DNA from: Actinacidiphila yanglinensis
Lineage (GTDB): Bacteria > Actinomycetota > Actinomycetes > Streptomycetales > Streptomycetaceae
Reading direction: 5' to 3'
Length of the DNA: 64,000 nucleotides
Assembly (NCBI RefSeq): GCF_900107965.1
Contig: NZ_FNVU01000024.1
Coordinates: 93,687-157,686, forward strand
Shown here: one piece after another, positions 18,591 through 27,800 of the stretch
How the letters are laid out: every line of letters starts with the position of its first letter
Position numbering within the stretch: the first letter of the stretch is position 1
Program-made: the position numbers and the translations under genes
The notes under the pieces: generated by a model
Database searches by the model: none
The model's input: only the letters and a program-made list of their open reading frames with translations
What the model was told of the DNA's origin: nothing

Positions 18591-19454
18591 ATGAGCGCGG
18601 ACAGCGGGGGAACGCGGCGGCTCGCGGTCTTCGGCGCGGGAGTCATGGGCATCGGCATCACGACCCTGGCCATCGGGCGGGGCATTCCCGTCGTGCTGGT
18701 GGACGTGGACCAGGAGCGACTGGGCACCGCGCGCCAGCGGGTGCGGAACGAGCTGCGGCTCGCGCACATGATGGGTGCCCTGCCGCGCGGCGGTCCGATC
18801 GGCGAGCTGGAGCTCGCCGGGTCCGCCTCCGCCGCGGCGGACGCGACCTGGGTGATCGAGGCGATCACCGAGGTGGCCGGCCTCAAGGCCGAGGTGCACA
18901 AGGAGATCGCCTCCGTGGTCGCGCCGGGGACGCTCCGGGTCACCAACACCTCCTCCATCCCCGTCGACGAGCTTGCCGGCCAGGTCCCCACCCCCGAGGA
19001 CCTGGTCGGCATCCACTTCATGAATCCGCCCTACCTGATCGGCACGCTCGAGGTGATCCGCGGACCGCGCACCGGCGAGCCGGCGATGTCGGCCGTCAAG
19101 GTGCTGCTGTCCACGCTGGAGCGCAAGGGGATCGTGGTCGGCGACGGCCCCGGCTTCGTCACCAGCCGGGTGCTGCACCGCATGATCAACGACGCGGCGA
19201 ACGTCGTGGAGGAGGGCCGGGCCGGCGTCGAGGACGTCGACGCCCTCATGGAGGGCTGCCTCGGCCACCCCACCGGACCGCTGCGGACCGCCGACCTGAT
19301 CGGCATCGACAATCTGGTCGACTCCCTCCAGGTGCTCTACGAGCGCACCGGCGACGAGGGCTGCCGCCCGAGCCCGCTGCTCCTGCGCAAGGTCGCCGAA
19401 GGCGACCACGGCCGCAAGACCGGGCGTGGTTTCTACGAGTACGGAGTCCGCTGA
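18591..19454 (+). CDS. 3-hydroxyacyl-CoA dehydrogenase-like enzyme of methoxymalonyl-ACP synthesis (FkbK-like)
   Basis: A 287-residue protein with the N-terminal Rossmann motif VFGAGVMGIGITTLAIGRG, Asp-ended second strand (VVLVDVDQ) and the catalytic GIHFMNPPYLIGTLEVIRG segment of 3-hydroxybutyryl-CoA dehydrogenases, whose His is visible. A C-terminal helical half follows (GPGFVTSRVLHRMINDA). In FK520, ansamitocin and related pathways this family oxidises the hydroxyl of ACP-bound glycerate on the way to hydroxymalonyl-ACP. It is the first of five tightly packed genes; its TGA overlaps the next ATG (TGATG). No obvious Shine-Dalgarno sequence precedes the ATG. Confidence 0.92.
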   Translation: MSADSGGTRRLAVFGAGVMGIGITTLAIGRGIPVVLVDVDQERLGTARQRVRNELRLAHMMGALPRGGPIGELELAGSASAAADATWVIEAITEVAGLKAEVHKEIASVVAPGTLRVTNTSSIPVDELAGQVPTPEDLVGIHFMNPPYLIGTLEVIRGPRTGEPAMSAVKVLLSTLERKGIVVGDGPGFVTSRVLHRMINDAANVVEEGRAGVEDVDALMEGCLGHPTGPLRTADLIGIDNLVDSLQVLYERTGDEGCRPSPLLLRKVAEGDHGRKTGRGFYEYGVR

Positions 19455-20125
19455 TGGCCGGTCAGGTGGAGCTGGACGAGCGGCTGCTCGACTACGTGCG
19501 GTCGGTGTCCCTGCGCGACGACGAGATCGTCCGCGAGCTGGTCGCCGAGACGGCCTTCATGCCGTCGCTCAACGCCATGGTGACGCTGCCCGAGGAAGGA
19601 CAGCTGCTCGCCATGCTGGTCGGGTTGACCGGCGCCGCCCGGGTGCTGGAGGTCGGCACCTTCACCGGGTGCAGCACGCTGTGGATGGCACGGTCGCTGC
19701 CGCCCGGCGGGCGGATCGTCACCTGTGACATCAGCGAGCGCTGGACCGGGATCGCCCGGAAGTACTGGGACCGGGCCGGGGTGTCCGACCGGATCGAGCT
19801 GCGGCTCGGCGACGGGTCGCAGACCATGGCGGACCTGCTCGCCGAGAACGGCCCGGAGACCTTCGACCTGGTCTTCATCGACGCCGACAAGACCGGCTAC
19901 CCCCGCTACTACGAGGACGCGCTGACCCATCTGCGGCCCGGCGGCCTGATCGTGCTCGACAACACGCTCTACTTCGGGCGGGTCGCGGACCCCGAGGCGA
20001 ACGACGCCGACACGGTGGCCATCCGCGAGCTCAACGCCTCTCTCCTCGTCGACAGCCGGATCGAGCTCTCGATGCTCGTCATGGCCGACGGGATCACGTT
20101 GGTCCGCAAGAACAAGGTGCGATGA
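19454..20125 (+). CDS. O-methyltransferase of methoxymalonyl-ACP synthesis (FkbG-like)
   Basis: A 223-residue class I SAM-dependent methyltransferase of the catechol-O-methyltransferase-like family. The SAM motif is VLEVGTFTGCSTLWMA, followed by an acidic strand end (IVTCDISERW), FDLVFIDADKTGY with metal-ligand aspartates, and LIVLDNTLYFG. Members in methoxymalonyl operons methylate the 2-hydroxyl of hydroxymalonyl-ACP. Start ATG overlaps the upstream stop by one base. It is translationally coupled inside the five-gene operon and followed 14 bp later by the carrier protein. Confidence 0.92.
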   Translation: MAGQVELDERLLDYVRSVSLRDDEIVRELVAETAFMPSLNAMVTLPEEGQLLAMLVGLTGAARVLEVGTFTGCSTLWMARSLPPGGRIVTCDISERWTGIARKYWDRAGVSDRIELRLGDGSQTMADLLAENGPETFDLVFIDADKTGYPRYYEDALTHLRPGGLIVLDNTLYFGRVADPEANDADTVAIRELNASLLVDSRIELSMLVMADGITLVRKNKVR

Positions 20126-20139
20126 GAAGGGACTGCCCC

Positions 20140-20415
20140 ATGACCGACTCGACAACCCAACTGCCCGTCGCCGTGATCGAGAAGCAGATCGGCGAGTTTC
20201 TCCTGGCGAAGACCAAGATGACCTGGGAGCCGGAGGTGGACCTGTTCGCCTCGGGCGTGGTCTCCTCGCTCTTCGCGATGGAGCTGGTGGTGTTCGTGGA
20301 GAGCACCTTCGGCGTCGCGGTGGAGGGCGCCGACCTCGCGATCGACAACTTCCGGACCGTACGGGTCATGAGCGCGCTGGTGACCCGCCTGCGCGGCGGT
20401 GGTGACGGTGCTTGA
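20140..20415 (+). CDS. discrete acyl carrier protein for methoxymalonyl extender (FkbJ-like)
   Basis: A 91-residue carrier protein. The ATG at 20140 was preferred because GAGAAGG lies nine bases upstream; an in-frame ATG at 20122 overlaps the previous stop codon and would add six residues. The phosphopantetheine site is in LFASGVVSSLFAMELVVFVE: the usual DSL is replaced by a VSS context, as in carrier proteins of this subfamily, and the Ser in VVSSLFAMEL is the likely attachment point. It carries glycerate, hydroxymalonate and methoxymalonate and delivers the unit directly to a polyketide synthase AT. Its end overlaps the next gene by 17 bases. Confidence 0.88.
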   Translation: MTDSTTQLPVAVIEKQIGEFLLAKTKMTWEPEVDLFASGVVSSLFAMELVVFVESTFGVAVEGADLAIDNFRTVRVMSALVTRLRGGGDGA

Positions 20416-21508
20416 CGCCCTGAGCGCGCTGGTGACCGAGACGGTCGGCGACGCCGCCCGCGGGTGGGACGTGGCGGGCGAGATCCCGCTCGACGTCCTG
20501 CGCGGCCTCGGTGCCAAGGGGGTGCTGTGCGCCGAGGCCCACCCGGAGTTCGGCGGCCTCGGCCTGTCCGGGACCGACAACGGCGCGCTCACCGCGCACA
20601 CCGGCGCGCTGTGCAGCTCGCTGCGCAGCGTGATGACTTCGCAGGGGATGGCCGCCTGGACCGTCCGGCGGTTCGGTGACAAGGCGCAGCGCGTGGAGTA
20701 CCTCGGCCGCCTCACCGACGGAGAGCTGGCCGCCGTGGCGTTCAGCGAGCCCGGTGCCGGCAGCGACCTCGCCGCGATGTCCACCCGGATCCGGCGCGAC
20801 GGCGGCGAGATCGTGGTCGACGGCACCAAGACGTGGATCACCGTCGCCGCCTACGCCGACTGGATCGTGGTGTTCGGCCGCTACGAGGGCGGCGGCGCCG
20901 TCGCGCTGGTGCCGGCGACGGCCCCCGGCGTAAAGGTGACCCGGGTGCCCGACCCGCTCGGCTGCCGCGCGGCCGGGCACGCCACCGTGGAACTGGACGG
21001 CGTACGGCTGCCCGAGGAGCATCTGCTCGCGGTGACCGGCCTGCCCGTTGTCATGATGACCACCATCGCGCTCACCTACGGCCGGCTGTCGGTGGCCTGG
21101 GGCTGCGTCGGCATCCTGCGCGCCTGTGTCGAGGCGGTCGCCCGGCACGCCGGGCAGCGCGAGCAGTTCGGCAAGCCGCTGCTCCAGCACCAGCTCGTCG
21201 CCCGGCACCTGGCGGAGCTGTACGCCGCCGAGCGCACGGCGACGTTCGCCTGCGAGCAGGCCAGCCGGGCCTGGGACACCGGGTCGCCCGAGCAGGTGCC
21301 GGCGTCGGTGCTGGCCAAGCACGTCGCGGCCGGCAACGCCGCGCGCGGCGCGGCCTCGGCGCTGCAGGTGCTCGCCTCCTCGGCCGCCACCGGCGGACAC
21401 GTGGTCGAACGCGCCTACCGCGACGCGAAGTTGATGGAAGTCATCGAGGGCAGCAACGAGATCTGCCAGCTGATACTCGCCGAGCACGCGGCCTCGACGG
21501 CGGGCTGA
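20399..21508 (+). CDS. acyl-CoA dehydrogenase-like enzyme of methoxymalonyl-ACP synthesis (FkbI-like)
   Basis: A 369-residue flavoprotein with the acyl-CoA dehydrogenase fold: AVAFSEPGAGSDLAAMSTRI and VDGTKTWITVAAYADWIVVF bind FAD and substrate, REQFGKPLLQHQLVARHLAE is the conserved second motif, and VIEGSNEICQLILAEHAA ends the domain. In FK520 and ansamitocin pathways the FkbI/Asm14-type protein oxidises the ACP-bound intermediate. The start is one of several nearby GTG codons (20399, 20402, 20408), so the first residues are uncertain. It overlaps the carrier-protein gene, so the two are coupled. Confidence 0.9.
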   Translation: MVTVLDALSALVTETVGDAARGWDVAGEIPLDVLRGLGAKGVLCAEAHPEFGGLGLSGTDNGALTAHTGALCSSLRSVMTSQGMAAWTVRRFGDKAQRVEYLGRLTDGELAAVAFSEPGAGSDLAAMSTRIRRDGGEIVVDGTKTWITVAAYADWIVVFGRYEGGGAVALVPATAPGVKVTRVPDPLGCRAAGHATVELDGVRLPEEHLLAVTGLPVVMMTTIALTYGRLSVAWGCVGILRACVEAVARHAGQREQFGKPLLQHQLVARHLAELYAAERTATFACEQASRAWDTGSPEQVPASVLAKHVAAGNAARGAASALQVLASSAATGGHVVERAYRDAKLMEVIEGSNEICQLILAEHAASTAG

Positions 21509-21535
21509 GCGGCCGTACGGGACGGGAGTGGGGAC

Positions 21536-22627
21536 ATGTCCGAAGCACAGCCAGTCGTGAAGTGCCTGATCTGGGATCTCGACAACACCCTGTGGAAGGG
21601 CACGCTGGTCGAGGACGGCAGCGTCGAGGTCGACGACGCCGTCCGCAAGGTCGTGGTGGAACTCGACGCGCGCGGAGTCCTGCAGTCCGTGTCGAGCCGC
21701 AACGACCACGACGAGGCGTGGGCCCGGCTCGAAGAGCTCGGCCTGGCCGAGTACTTCGTCCTGCCGCACATCGGCTGGGGCCCGAAGTCGGAGTCGGTGC
21801 GCAGCATCGCCGAGCGGCTGAACTTCTCGCTGAAGACGATCGCGTTCATCGACGACCTGCCGACCGAGCGCGCCGAGGTGGAGTACCACCATCCCGACGT
21901 GCGGACCTACCCGGCCGAGCAGGCCGATGCGCTGCTGGGGCTGCCCGAGTTCAGCCCGGCGGTGGTCACCGTCGACGCGCGGCGCCGCCGGCAGATGTAC
22001 CAGGCCGGCTTCGAGCGGGACCAGCAGCGGGAGGAGTACCAGGGCGCGGACGAGGACTTCCTGCGTTCGCTGGACCTGGTGATGCGGATCGGCCGGGCCC
22101 GGGACGAGGAGATCACCCGGGTCGAGGAACTCACCCTGCGCACCAGCCAGATGAACGCCACCGGCGTGCACTACTCCGACGCCGACCTCCGGGCACTGCT
22201 GACCGACGAGGACCACGACGTGCTGGTGGTCTCGATGAGCGACCGCTTCGGTCCGCACGGCGCGGTCGGCGTGATGCTGATCGAGCGGACCCCGTCGGCC
22301 TGGCACATCAAGCTGCTGGCGACCTCCTGCCGGGTCGTGTCGTTCGGCGCCGGCGCGGTGCTGCTGCGCTGGCTCACCGACGCCGCCGCGCGCGCCGGGG
22401 CGCACCTCGTCGCCGACTTCCGGCGCACCGAGCGCAACCGAATGATGGAAGTGGCCTACCGCTTCGCCGGATTCACCACCGCCGAGTGCGCGTGCCTCGC
22501 CGCGTTCTCGCCGCCCGAGGGGACCGAGTGCCTGCATCTCGAAGCGGTCCGCCAGGACGCGCCCACGACCATGCGGGTCGTCGCTCCCGACCCGCAGCAC
22601 GCCGGGCAGGAGGCGGACTGGAAGTAG
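21536..22627 (+). CDS. FkbH-like glyceryl-ACP synthase/phosphatase
   Basis: A 363-residue FkbH-family protein. The HAD phosphatase motif is CLIWDLDNTLWKGTL near the N-terminus, with FIDDLPTERAEV as the later acidic motif. The C-terminal half has a GNAT-like fold (SMSDRFGPHGAVGVMLIE; NRMMEVAYRFAGF). FkbH proteins take D-1,3-bisphosphoglycerate, remove the phosphate and load glyceryl onto the discrete ACP. This is the committed step of methoxymalonyl-ACP synthesis. With the four genes before it, the complete five-enzyme set is present. It ends 67 bp before the SARP gene. Confidence 0.93.
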   Translation: MSEAQPVVKCLIWDLDNTLWKGTLVEDGSVEVDDAVRKVVVELDARGVLQSVSSRNDHDEAWARLEELGLAEYFVLPHIGWGPKSESVRSIAERLNFSLKTIAFIDDLPTERAEVEYHHPDVRTYPAEQADALLGLPEFSPAVVTVDARRRRQMYQAGFERDQQREEYQGADEDFLRSLDLVMRIGRARDEEITRVEELTLRTSQMNATGVHYSDADLRALLTDEDHDVLVVSMSDRFGPHGAVGVMLIERTPSAWHIKLLATSCRVVSFGAGAVLLRWLTDAAARAGAHLVADFRRTERNRMMEVAYRFAGFTTAECACLAAFSPPEGTECLHLEAVRQDAPTTMRVVAPDPQHAGQEADWK

Positions 22628-22694
22628 AGCGGTACCGCGGGGCGAAGCCCCGTCGCACGGTCGACGCCGGACTCGACGATCTACGGGGGATCTC

Positions 22695-24677
22695 ATGCAG
22701 TTCTTGGTTCTGGGCTCCTTAAAACTGATGAACGGCGAGAAAGCGGTCGCGCTCAGCGGTGACCGGCGGCGGGCGACGCTCGGCCTGCTGCTGCTCAACG
22801 CCAACCGGGAGGTGGCCACCAGCAAGCTGCTCGAAGGGCTGTGGAACATCGAGGAGACCCCGGCGACGGCCCGGAAGATCCTGCAGAACGCGGTCCGCGG
22901 CCTGCGCGTCATGTTCGCCGAGCACGCGCGGGGCGACACCCGCCCGCCGGCCCTGCTGACGTGCGCGCACGGCTACCAGTTGCAGGTCGACCCGGAGCAG
23001 GTCGACATGTACCGGTTCTACCGCCAGGCGCAGGCCGGCCGCGCGGAACTCGCGGTCGGCCGGCCCGGCGCCGCGGCGCAGACGCTCCGGGAGGTCCTCG
23101 GGCTGTGGCGCGGTCAGGCGCTGGCCGACCTGGTGGAGACCGGGCACTCCTGGGCGGAGCTGACGGCGTTGCAGAGCGCCCGGCTGGACGTCATGGAGGA
23201 CTACTACGAGGCGGAGCTGGCCAACGGCCGCCACCAGGCCGTGCTCAACGACCTGGAGGCGATGGTCAAGGCCGAACCGCTGCGGGAGCGGGCGTGCCAC
23301 CAGCTGATGCTCGCGCTGTACCGCAGCGGCCGGCAGACCGACGCCCTGTCCGTCTACCGGCGGGTGCGGATGCGGCTGGCCGAGCAGTTCGGCCTGGAGC
23401 CGGGCCGCGAGCTGCGGCTGCTCCAGCACGCGATCCTCGTGCACGACCCCGCGATCGCCGTCCCCGCCGGCCCGACCCGGCCGGTGATGATCTCCGGACC
23501 CGTACCGCAGGCCGGGAACCTCCCGCACCCGGCCGCGCCGGCGCTCGCGCCCGCACCCTGTCCGCCGCCCGCCCTGATCACCCCGGCCGCACCGGTCGCC
23601 CCGGGTCGGGCCGTCCCGCCGGTTCCGGCGGCGCCGCCCCTCGCACCGCCCGTCGCCGGCCGCACCGGCGCCAGCGCCATGCTGATCCGCGCCGACTTCG
23701 GGACCGGCAGCCGGCCCGCCGACCTCGGCGAGGCACTGGAGCGCACCGCGGCCACGGTGCGCGAGGAGGTGGAACGGCTCGGCGGCGTGGTCGCCGGGTC
23801 GACCGGCTCGGTCACGCTGGCCCTGTTCCTGCCCGCCTCTCCGCACGAGGCGGGCAGCGCCGAGGCCGCCGAACGCGCCGTCGGTGCCGCGGTGTCGCTG
23901 CGCCGGCGGCTGTGCTCCGACCTGCCCGACGGCGCGCGGCCCGCGCTGCGGGCGGCGGTGGCCACCGGCGAGATCCCGCTGCGGCCCGGCGAGTCCTTAC
24001 CCCGGCCGCTCCCGGTCGACGGGGCGCTGCTCGCCGACTGCGAGTCGCTGCTCCAGTCCGCGGAGGACCGGGAGATCGTGGTCTGCGGCCGCACCAGGCG
24101 GCTGACCGCCTCGGCGATCCGGTACGGCCGGGCCGGCGGCCTCCACCCGCGGTGGACGGTCAGGGCGCAGGACCGCGACTGCCTCGCGCCGCCCGAGGTC
24201 CTCGACCGCGAACCCGAACTGGACGTGCTGAGCAGCCTGCTGGAGCACGTCCGGCGCCGGGCCCGGCCGCACCTGGTCCTGGTGCTGGGCTCCGCGGGCA
24301 TCGGCAAGTCGCCGTTGCTCGCGGCGTTCGAGCGCCGCGTCGGGAACGCGGCGACCGTACGGCTCGACCCCCGCGGCCCGGTGGCCATGCCCGATGTGGC
24401 CGAACTCGCGGCGCACCGCCCGCTCGTGGTGTTCGCCGACGACCTGCACCTGGCCGACAACCAGGTCCTGGAGACCGTCGAGGACCTGCTGGACCTGCCC
24501 GAGCCGAGGCCGCTGCTGGTGGTCGCCGCCGCCCGTCCGGAGCTGTTCCGCCGGCGCCCCGGGTGGGGCGAGGGCCGGCGCCAGGCCACCCGGATGACCT
24601 TGGAGGCGGTGACCCTCGACCCGGTGGAGGCACCGGCGGAACGAGACCTGCCCCGGCACGCCCATGCCGCCCTCTGA
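22695..24677 (+). CDS. SARP-family regulator with degenerate cyclase-like and truncated ATPase parts; two TTA codons
   Basis: A 660-residue regulator. Residues 1-95 are the winged-helix DNA-binding domain (MQFLVLGSLKLMNGEK; TLGLLLLNANREVATSKLLE). Residues about 95-245 are the bacterial activator domain (DMYRFYRQAQAGRAEL to REQF-type end). A Pro/Ala-rich linker follows, then a segment at about 330-490 resembling a degenerate nucleotide-cyclase fold (VEGLGGVVAGSTGSV-like region). An AAA part has P-loop GSAGIGKSP and Walker B PLVVFADDLHL but stops soon after, so it lacks the usual NB-ARC/TPR regions of AfsR-like proteins. Leu9 (22719-22721) and Leu435 (23997-23999) are TTA codons, so full translation needs bldA tRNA. 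It is the likely pathway activator. Confidence 0.9.
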   Translation: MQFLVLGSLKLMNGEKAVALSGDRRRATLGLLLLNANREVATSKLLEGLWNIEETPATARKILQNAVRGLRVMFAEHARGDTRPPALLTCAHGYQLQVDPEQVDMYRFYRQAQAGRAELAVGRPGAAAQTLREVLGLWRGQALADLVETGHSWAELTALQSARLDVMEDYYEAELANGRHQAVLNDLEAMVKAEPLRERACHQLMLALYRSGRQTDALSVYRRVRMRLAEQFGLEPGRELRLLQHAILVHDPAIAVPAGPTRPVMISGPVPQAGNLPHPAAPALAPAPCPPPALITPAAPVAPGRAVPPVPAAPPLAPPVAGRTGASAMLIRADFGTGSRPADLGEALERTAATVREEVERLGGVVAGSTGSVTLALFLPASPHEAGSAEAAERAVGAAVSLRRRLCSDLPDGARPALRAAVATGEIPLRPGESLPRPLPVDGALLADCESLLQSAEDREIVVCGRTRRLTASAIRYGRAGGLHPRWTVRAQDRDCLAPPEVLDREPELDVLSSLLEHVRRRARPHLVLVLGSAGIGKSPLLAAFERRVGNAATVRLDPRGPVAMPDVAELAAHRPLVVFADDLHLADNQVLETVEDLLDLPEPRPLLVVAAARPELFRRRPGWGEGRRQATRMTLEAVTLDPVEAPAERDLPRHAHAAL

Positions 24678-24769
24678 GCTGCACCCCGTCCTTTGGTACG
24701 GGGAGCCAGTTTCGTCGCCCGGTCTGGGGTTCTCGACCCCGGCTGACCACCGTCCCCGCAAGGTTAACT

Positions 24770-24790
24770 GGCCGAGTTGAGTACTCGGCC
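24770..24790. promoter_or_regulatory. perfect 8-bp inverted repeat in front of PKS1
   Basis: GGCCGAGT (24770-24777) and its exact complement ACTCGGCC (24783-24790) flank a TGAGT spacer, immediately before the GAGGAG ribosome site of PKS1. The AT-rich gttaac just upstream suggests a promoter zone. The element could be an operator, a 5'-leader hairpin acting on translation, or a weak terminator of the SARP gene. It has no U-tract, so terminator is the least likely. Confidence 0.5.
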
Positions 24791-24807
24791 TGAGGAGTGA
24801 CGACACG

Positions 24808-27800
24808 ATGGAGAACGAAGGCAGGCTGCGTAACTACCTCAAGCAGGCCGTCGGGGAGCTTCAGGACACGCGCGAGCGTCTGCAGTCACTGGAGCGGGCC
24901 GCCGCCGAACCGATCGCGATCGTCGGCATGGCATGCCACTACCCCGGCGGTGTCGCCTCACCCGACGGGCTGTGGCAGCTGGTGGACGAGGGCCGGGACG
25001 CGATCGGCCGCTTCCCCGACGACCGCGGCTGGGACGTCGACGGCCGGTACGACCCCAACCCCGGCGCCCCGGGCAGCTACTACGCGCGCGGCGGCGGATT
25101 CCTGCACGAGGCGGCCGAGTTCGACGCGGACTTCTTCGGGATCTCGCCGCGGGAGGCGCTCGCGATGGACCCGCAGCAGCGGCTGCTGCTGGAGGCGTCG
25201 TGGGAGGCACTGGAGCGGATCGGGATCGACCCGCAGTCCCTGCGCGGCAGCGACACCGGCGTCTTCGTCGGGGTGCTGAGCCACGGTGGCCAGCGGTACT
25301 GGCTGGGCGCGGACGAGTCGGGGCAGGGCGGCGACGGATTCGGCGTCACCGGCAGCGCGTTGAGCGTGGCCTCCGGCCGGATCTCCTACCTGCTCGGCCT
25401 GGAGGGGCCGGTCCTGACGGTCGACACCGCGTGCTCGTCGTCGCTCGCGACGATGCACCTGGCGACCCGGGCCCTGCGCGCGGGGGAGTGCTCGCTGGCA
25501 CTGGCCGGCGGCGCGACGGTCATGTCGACCCTGGACACCTTCGTGGAGTTCTCCCGCCAGCGCGGGCTGGCCGAGGACGGCCGCTGCAAGGCGTTCGCCG
25601 CCACCGCCGACGGCACCGGATGGTCCGAGGGCGTCGGCATGGTGGCGCTGGAGCGGCTCTCCGACGCGCAACGGCTCGGCCACCGCGTGCTGGCCGTCAT
25701 CCGGGGCAGCGCGGTGAACTCCGACGGGGCCTCCAACGGCCTCACCGCCCCGAACGGGCCGTCCCAGCAACGGGTGATCCGCCAGGCACTGGCCGACGCG
25801 CGCCTGACGCCGGCCGACGTGGACGCGGTCGAGGCGCACGGCACCGGCACCACGCTGGGCGACCCGATCGAGGCGCAGGCGCTGCTGGCGACCTACGGGC
25901 GGGAGCGGCCGGCGGACCGGCCGCTGTGGCTGGGGTCGCTGAAGTCGAACATCGGGCACACCCAGGCCGCCGCGGGTGTCGGCGGTGTGATCAAGATGGT
26001 GATGGCGCTCCAGCACGAAGTGCTGCCCAGGACGCTGCACGTCGACGAGCCGACCCCCGCGGTGGACTGGACGTCGGGCACGGTGCGGCTGCTGGCCGAG
26101 CCGCAGTCCTGGTCCGGGGCCGAACGGCCGCGCCGGGCCGCGGTCTCGTCCTTCGGCATCAGCGGCACCAACGTGCACCTCATCATCGAGCAGGCCCCGG
26201 TGGAAGCGGGTGCCGCAGACGCGGTCACCGGCACCGCACCTGACGCAGCGTCCCGGACGGAGGCCGGGCAGGTGCCGCTCCTGCTGTCCGCCTCCTCCCC
26301 GGCGGCCCTCGCGGCCAGGGCGGCGCAGCTGCACGCCCACCTCGCGGCCCACCCGGACGCCCCCGTCGCCCACGCGCTGGCCACCGGCGCACCGCGGCTC
26401 GTCCACCGGGCGGCGGTGACCGGCGACGACGCGCCGGCCGGACTGCAGGCACTCGCCGAGGGCCGGCCGGCCCCGGGCGTCGTGCTCGGCAGCGCCCGCA
26501 CCCGCGGCAAGACGGTGTTCGTCTTCCCCGGCCAGGGCTCGCAGTGGTCCGGCATGGCCCTGGACCTGTATCGGGAGTCGGACGTCTTCCGCGCCCAACT
26601 CGACGCCTGCGCCGACGCGCTGGCCCCGCACGTCGACTGGGATCTGCTCGACGAGCTGGCGGGCCCGCTGGAGCGGGTCGACGTGGTCCAGCCGGCCCTG
26701 TGGGCCATCATGATCTCGGTCGCCGCGCTGTGGCAGCACCACGGCATCACCCCCGCCGCGGTGCTCGGCCACTCCCAGGGCGAGATCGCCGCCGCCTACG
26801 TGGCGGGCGCGCTCACCCTGGAGGACTCCGCGGCCGTCGTCGCCTCGCGCAGCAAGGCCATCACGCGGCTGTCCGGCACCGGCGGCATGGCCTCCGTGCA
26901 GCTCCCGGCGGCCGAGGTCGCGGCGCGGATCGAGTGCTACGACGGCGCGGTGGAGATCGCCGCGGTCAACGGCCCCGGCAGCACCATCGTGTCGGGCACG
27001 CCCGCCGAACTGACGCACCTCGTCGAGTCCTGCAAGGCCGACGGCCTGCGGGCACGGATGGTCCCGGTGGACTACGCCTCGCACTCCGCGCACGTCGAGG
27101 CCCTGCGGGAGGAGATCGTGGCGGCGCTGTCCGGCATCCGCCCGCGGCCCACCCGGGTCCCCTTCCACTCCACGGTCACCAACGAGATCGTGGACGGCAC
27201 GGAGCTGGACGCGGAGTACTGGTTCCGCAACCTGCGCCGTACCGTCGGCTTCGCCACCGGTACGCGCGCGCTCCTCGACCAGGGACACCGGGTGTTCGTC
27301 GAGGTCAGCGCCCATCCCGTGCTCACCAGCGCGATCGGCGAGACCGTCGAGGAGGCGGAGCTGTCCGACGCGGTCGTGCTGGAGTCGCTGCGCCGGGACG
27401 ACGGCGGCGGCACGCGGTTCCGCACCGGGCTGGCCACCGCGTACGTGCACGGGATCGACGTCGACTGGCACCTCCCCGCCACCCGGGCGGACCTGCCGAC
27501 CTACCCGTTCCAGCGGCGCCGCTACTGGGCCGAGCCGGCCGCGGCCGCCGACGCCGGGGCGCTCGGCCTGCGGGCCGCGGACCACCCGCTGCTCGGCGCG
27601 GCCGTGCGGACGGCCGACGCCGAGACGCTGGTGCTGACCGGACGTCTCTCCCGCACCGCCCAGCCGTGGCTGGGCGACCACGGGATCGGCGACTCGGTCC
27701 TGCTGCCCGGCACCGCGATGGTCGAGCTCGCGCTGCACGCCGGGGACCGGGTCGGCTGCGGTCACCTGGCCGAACTCACCCTGCACGCACCGGTCGTGCT

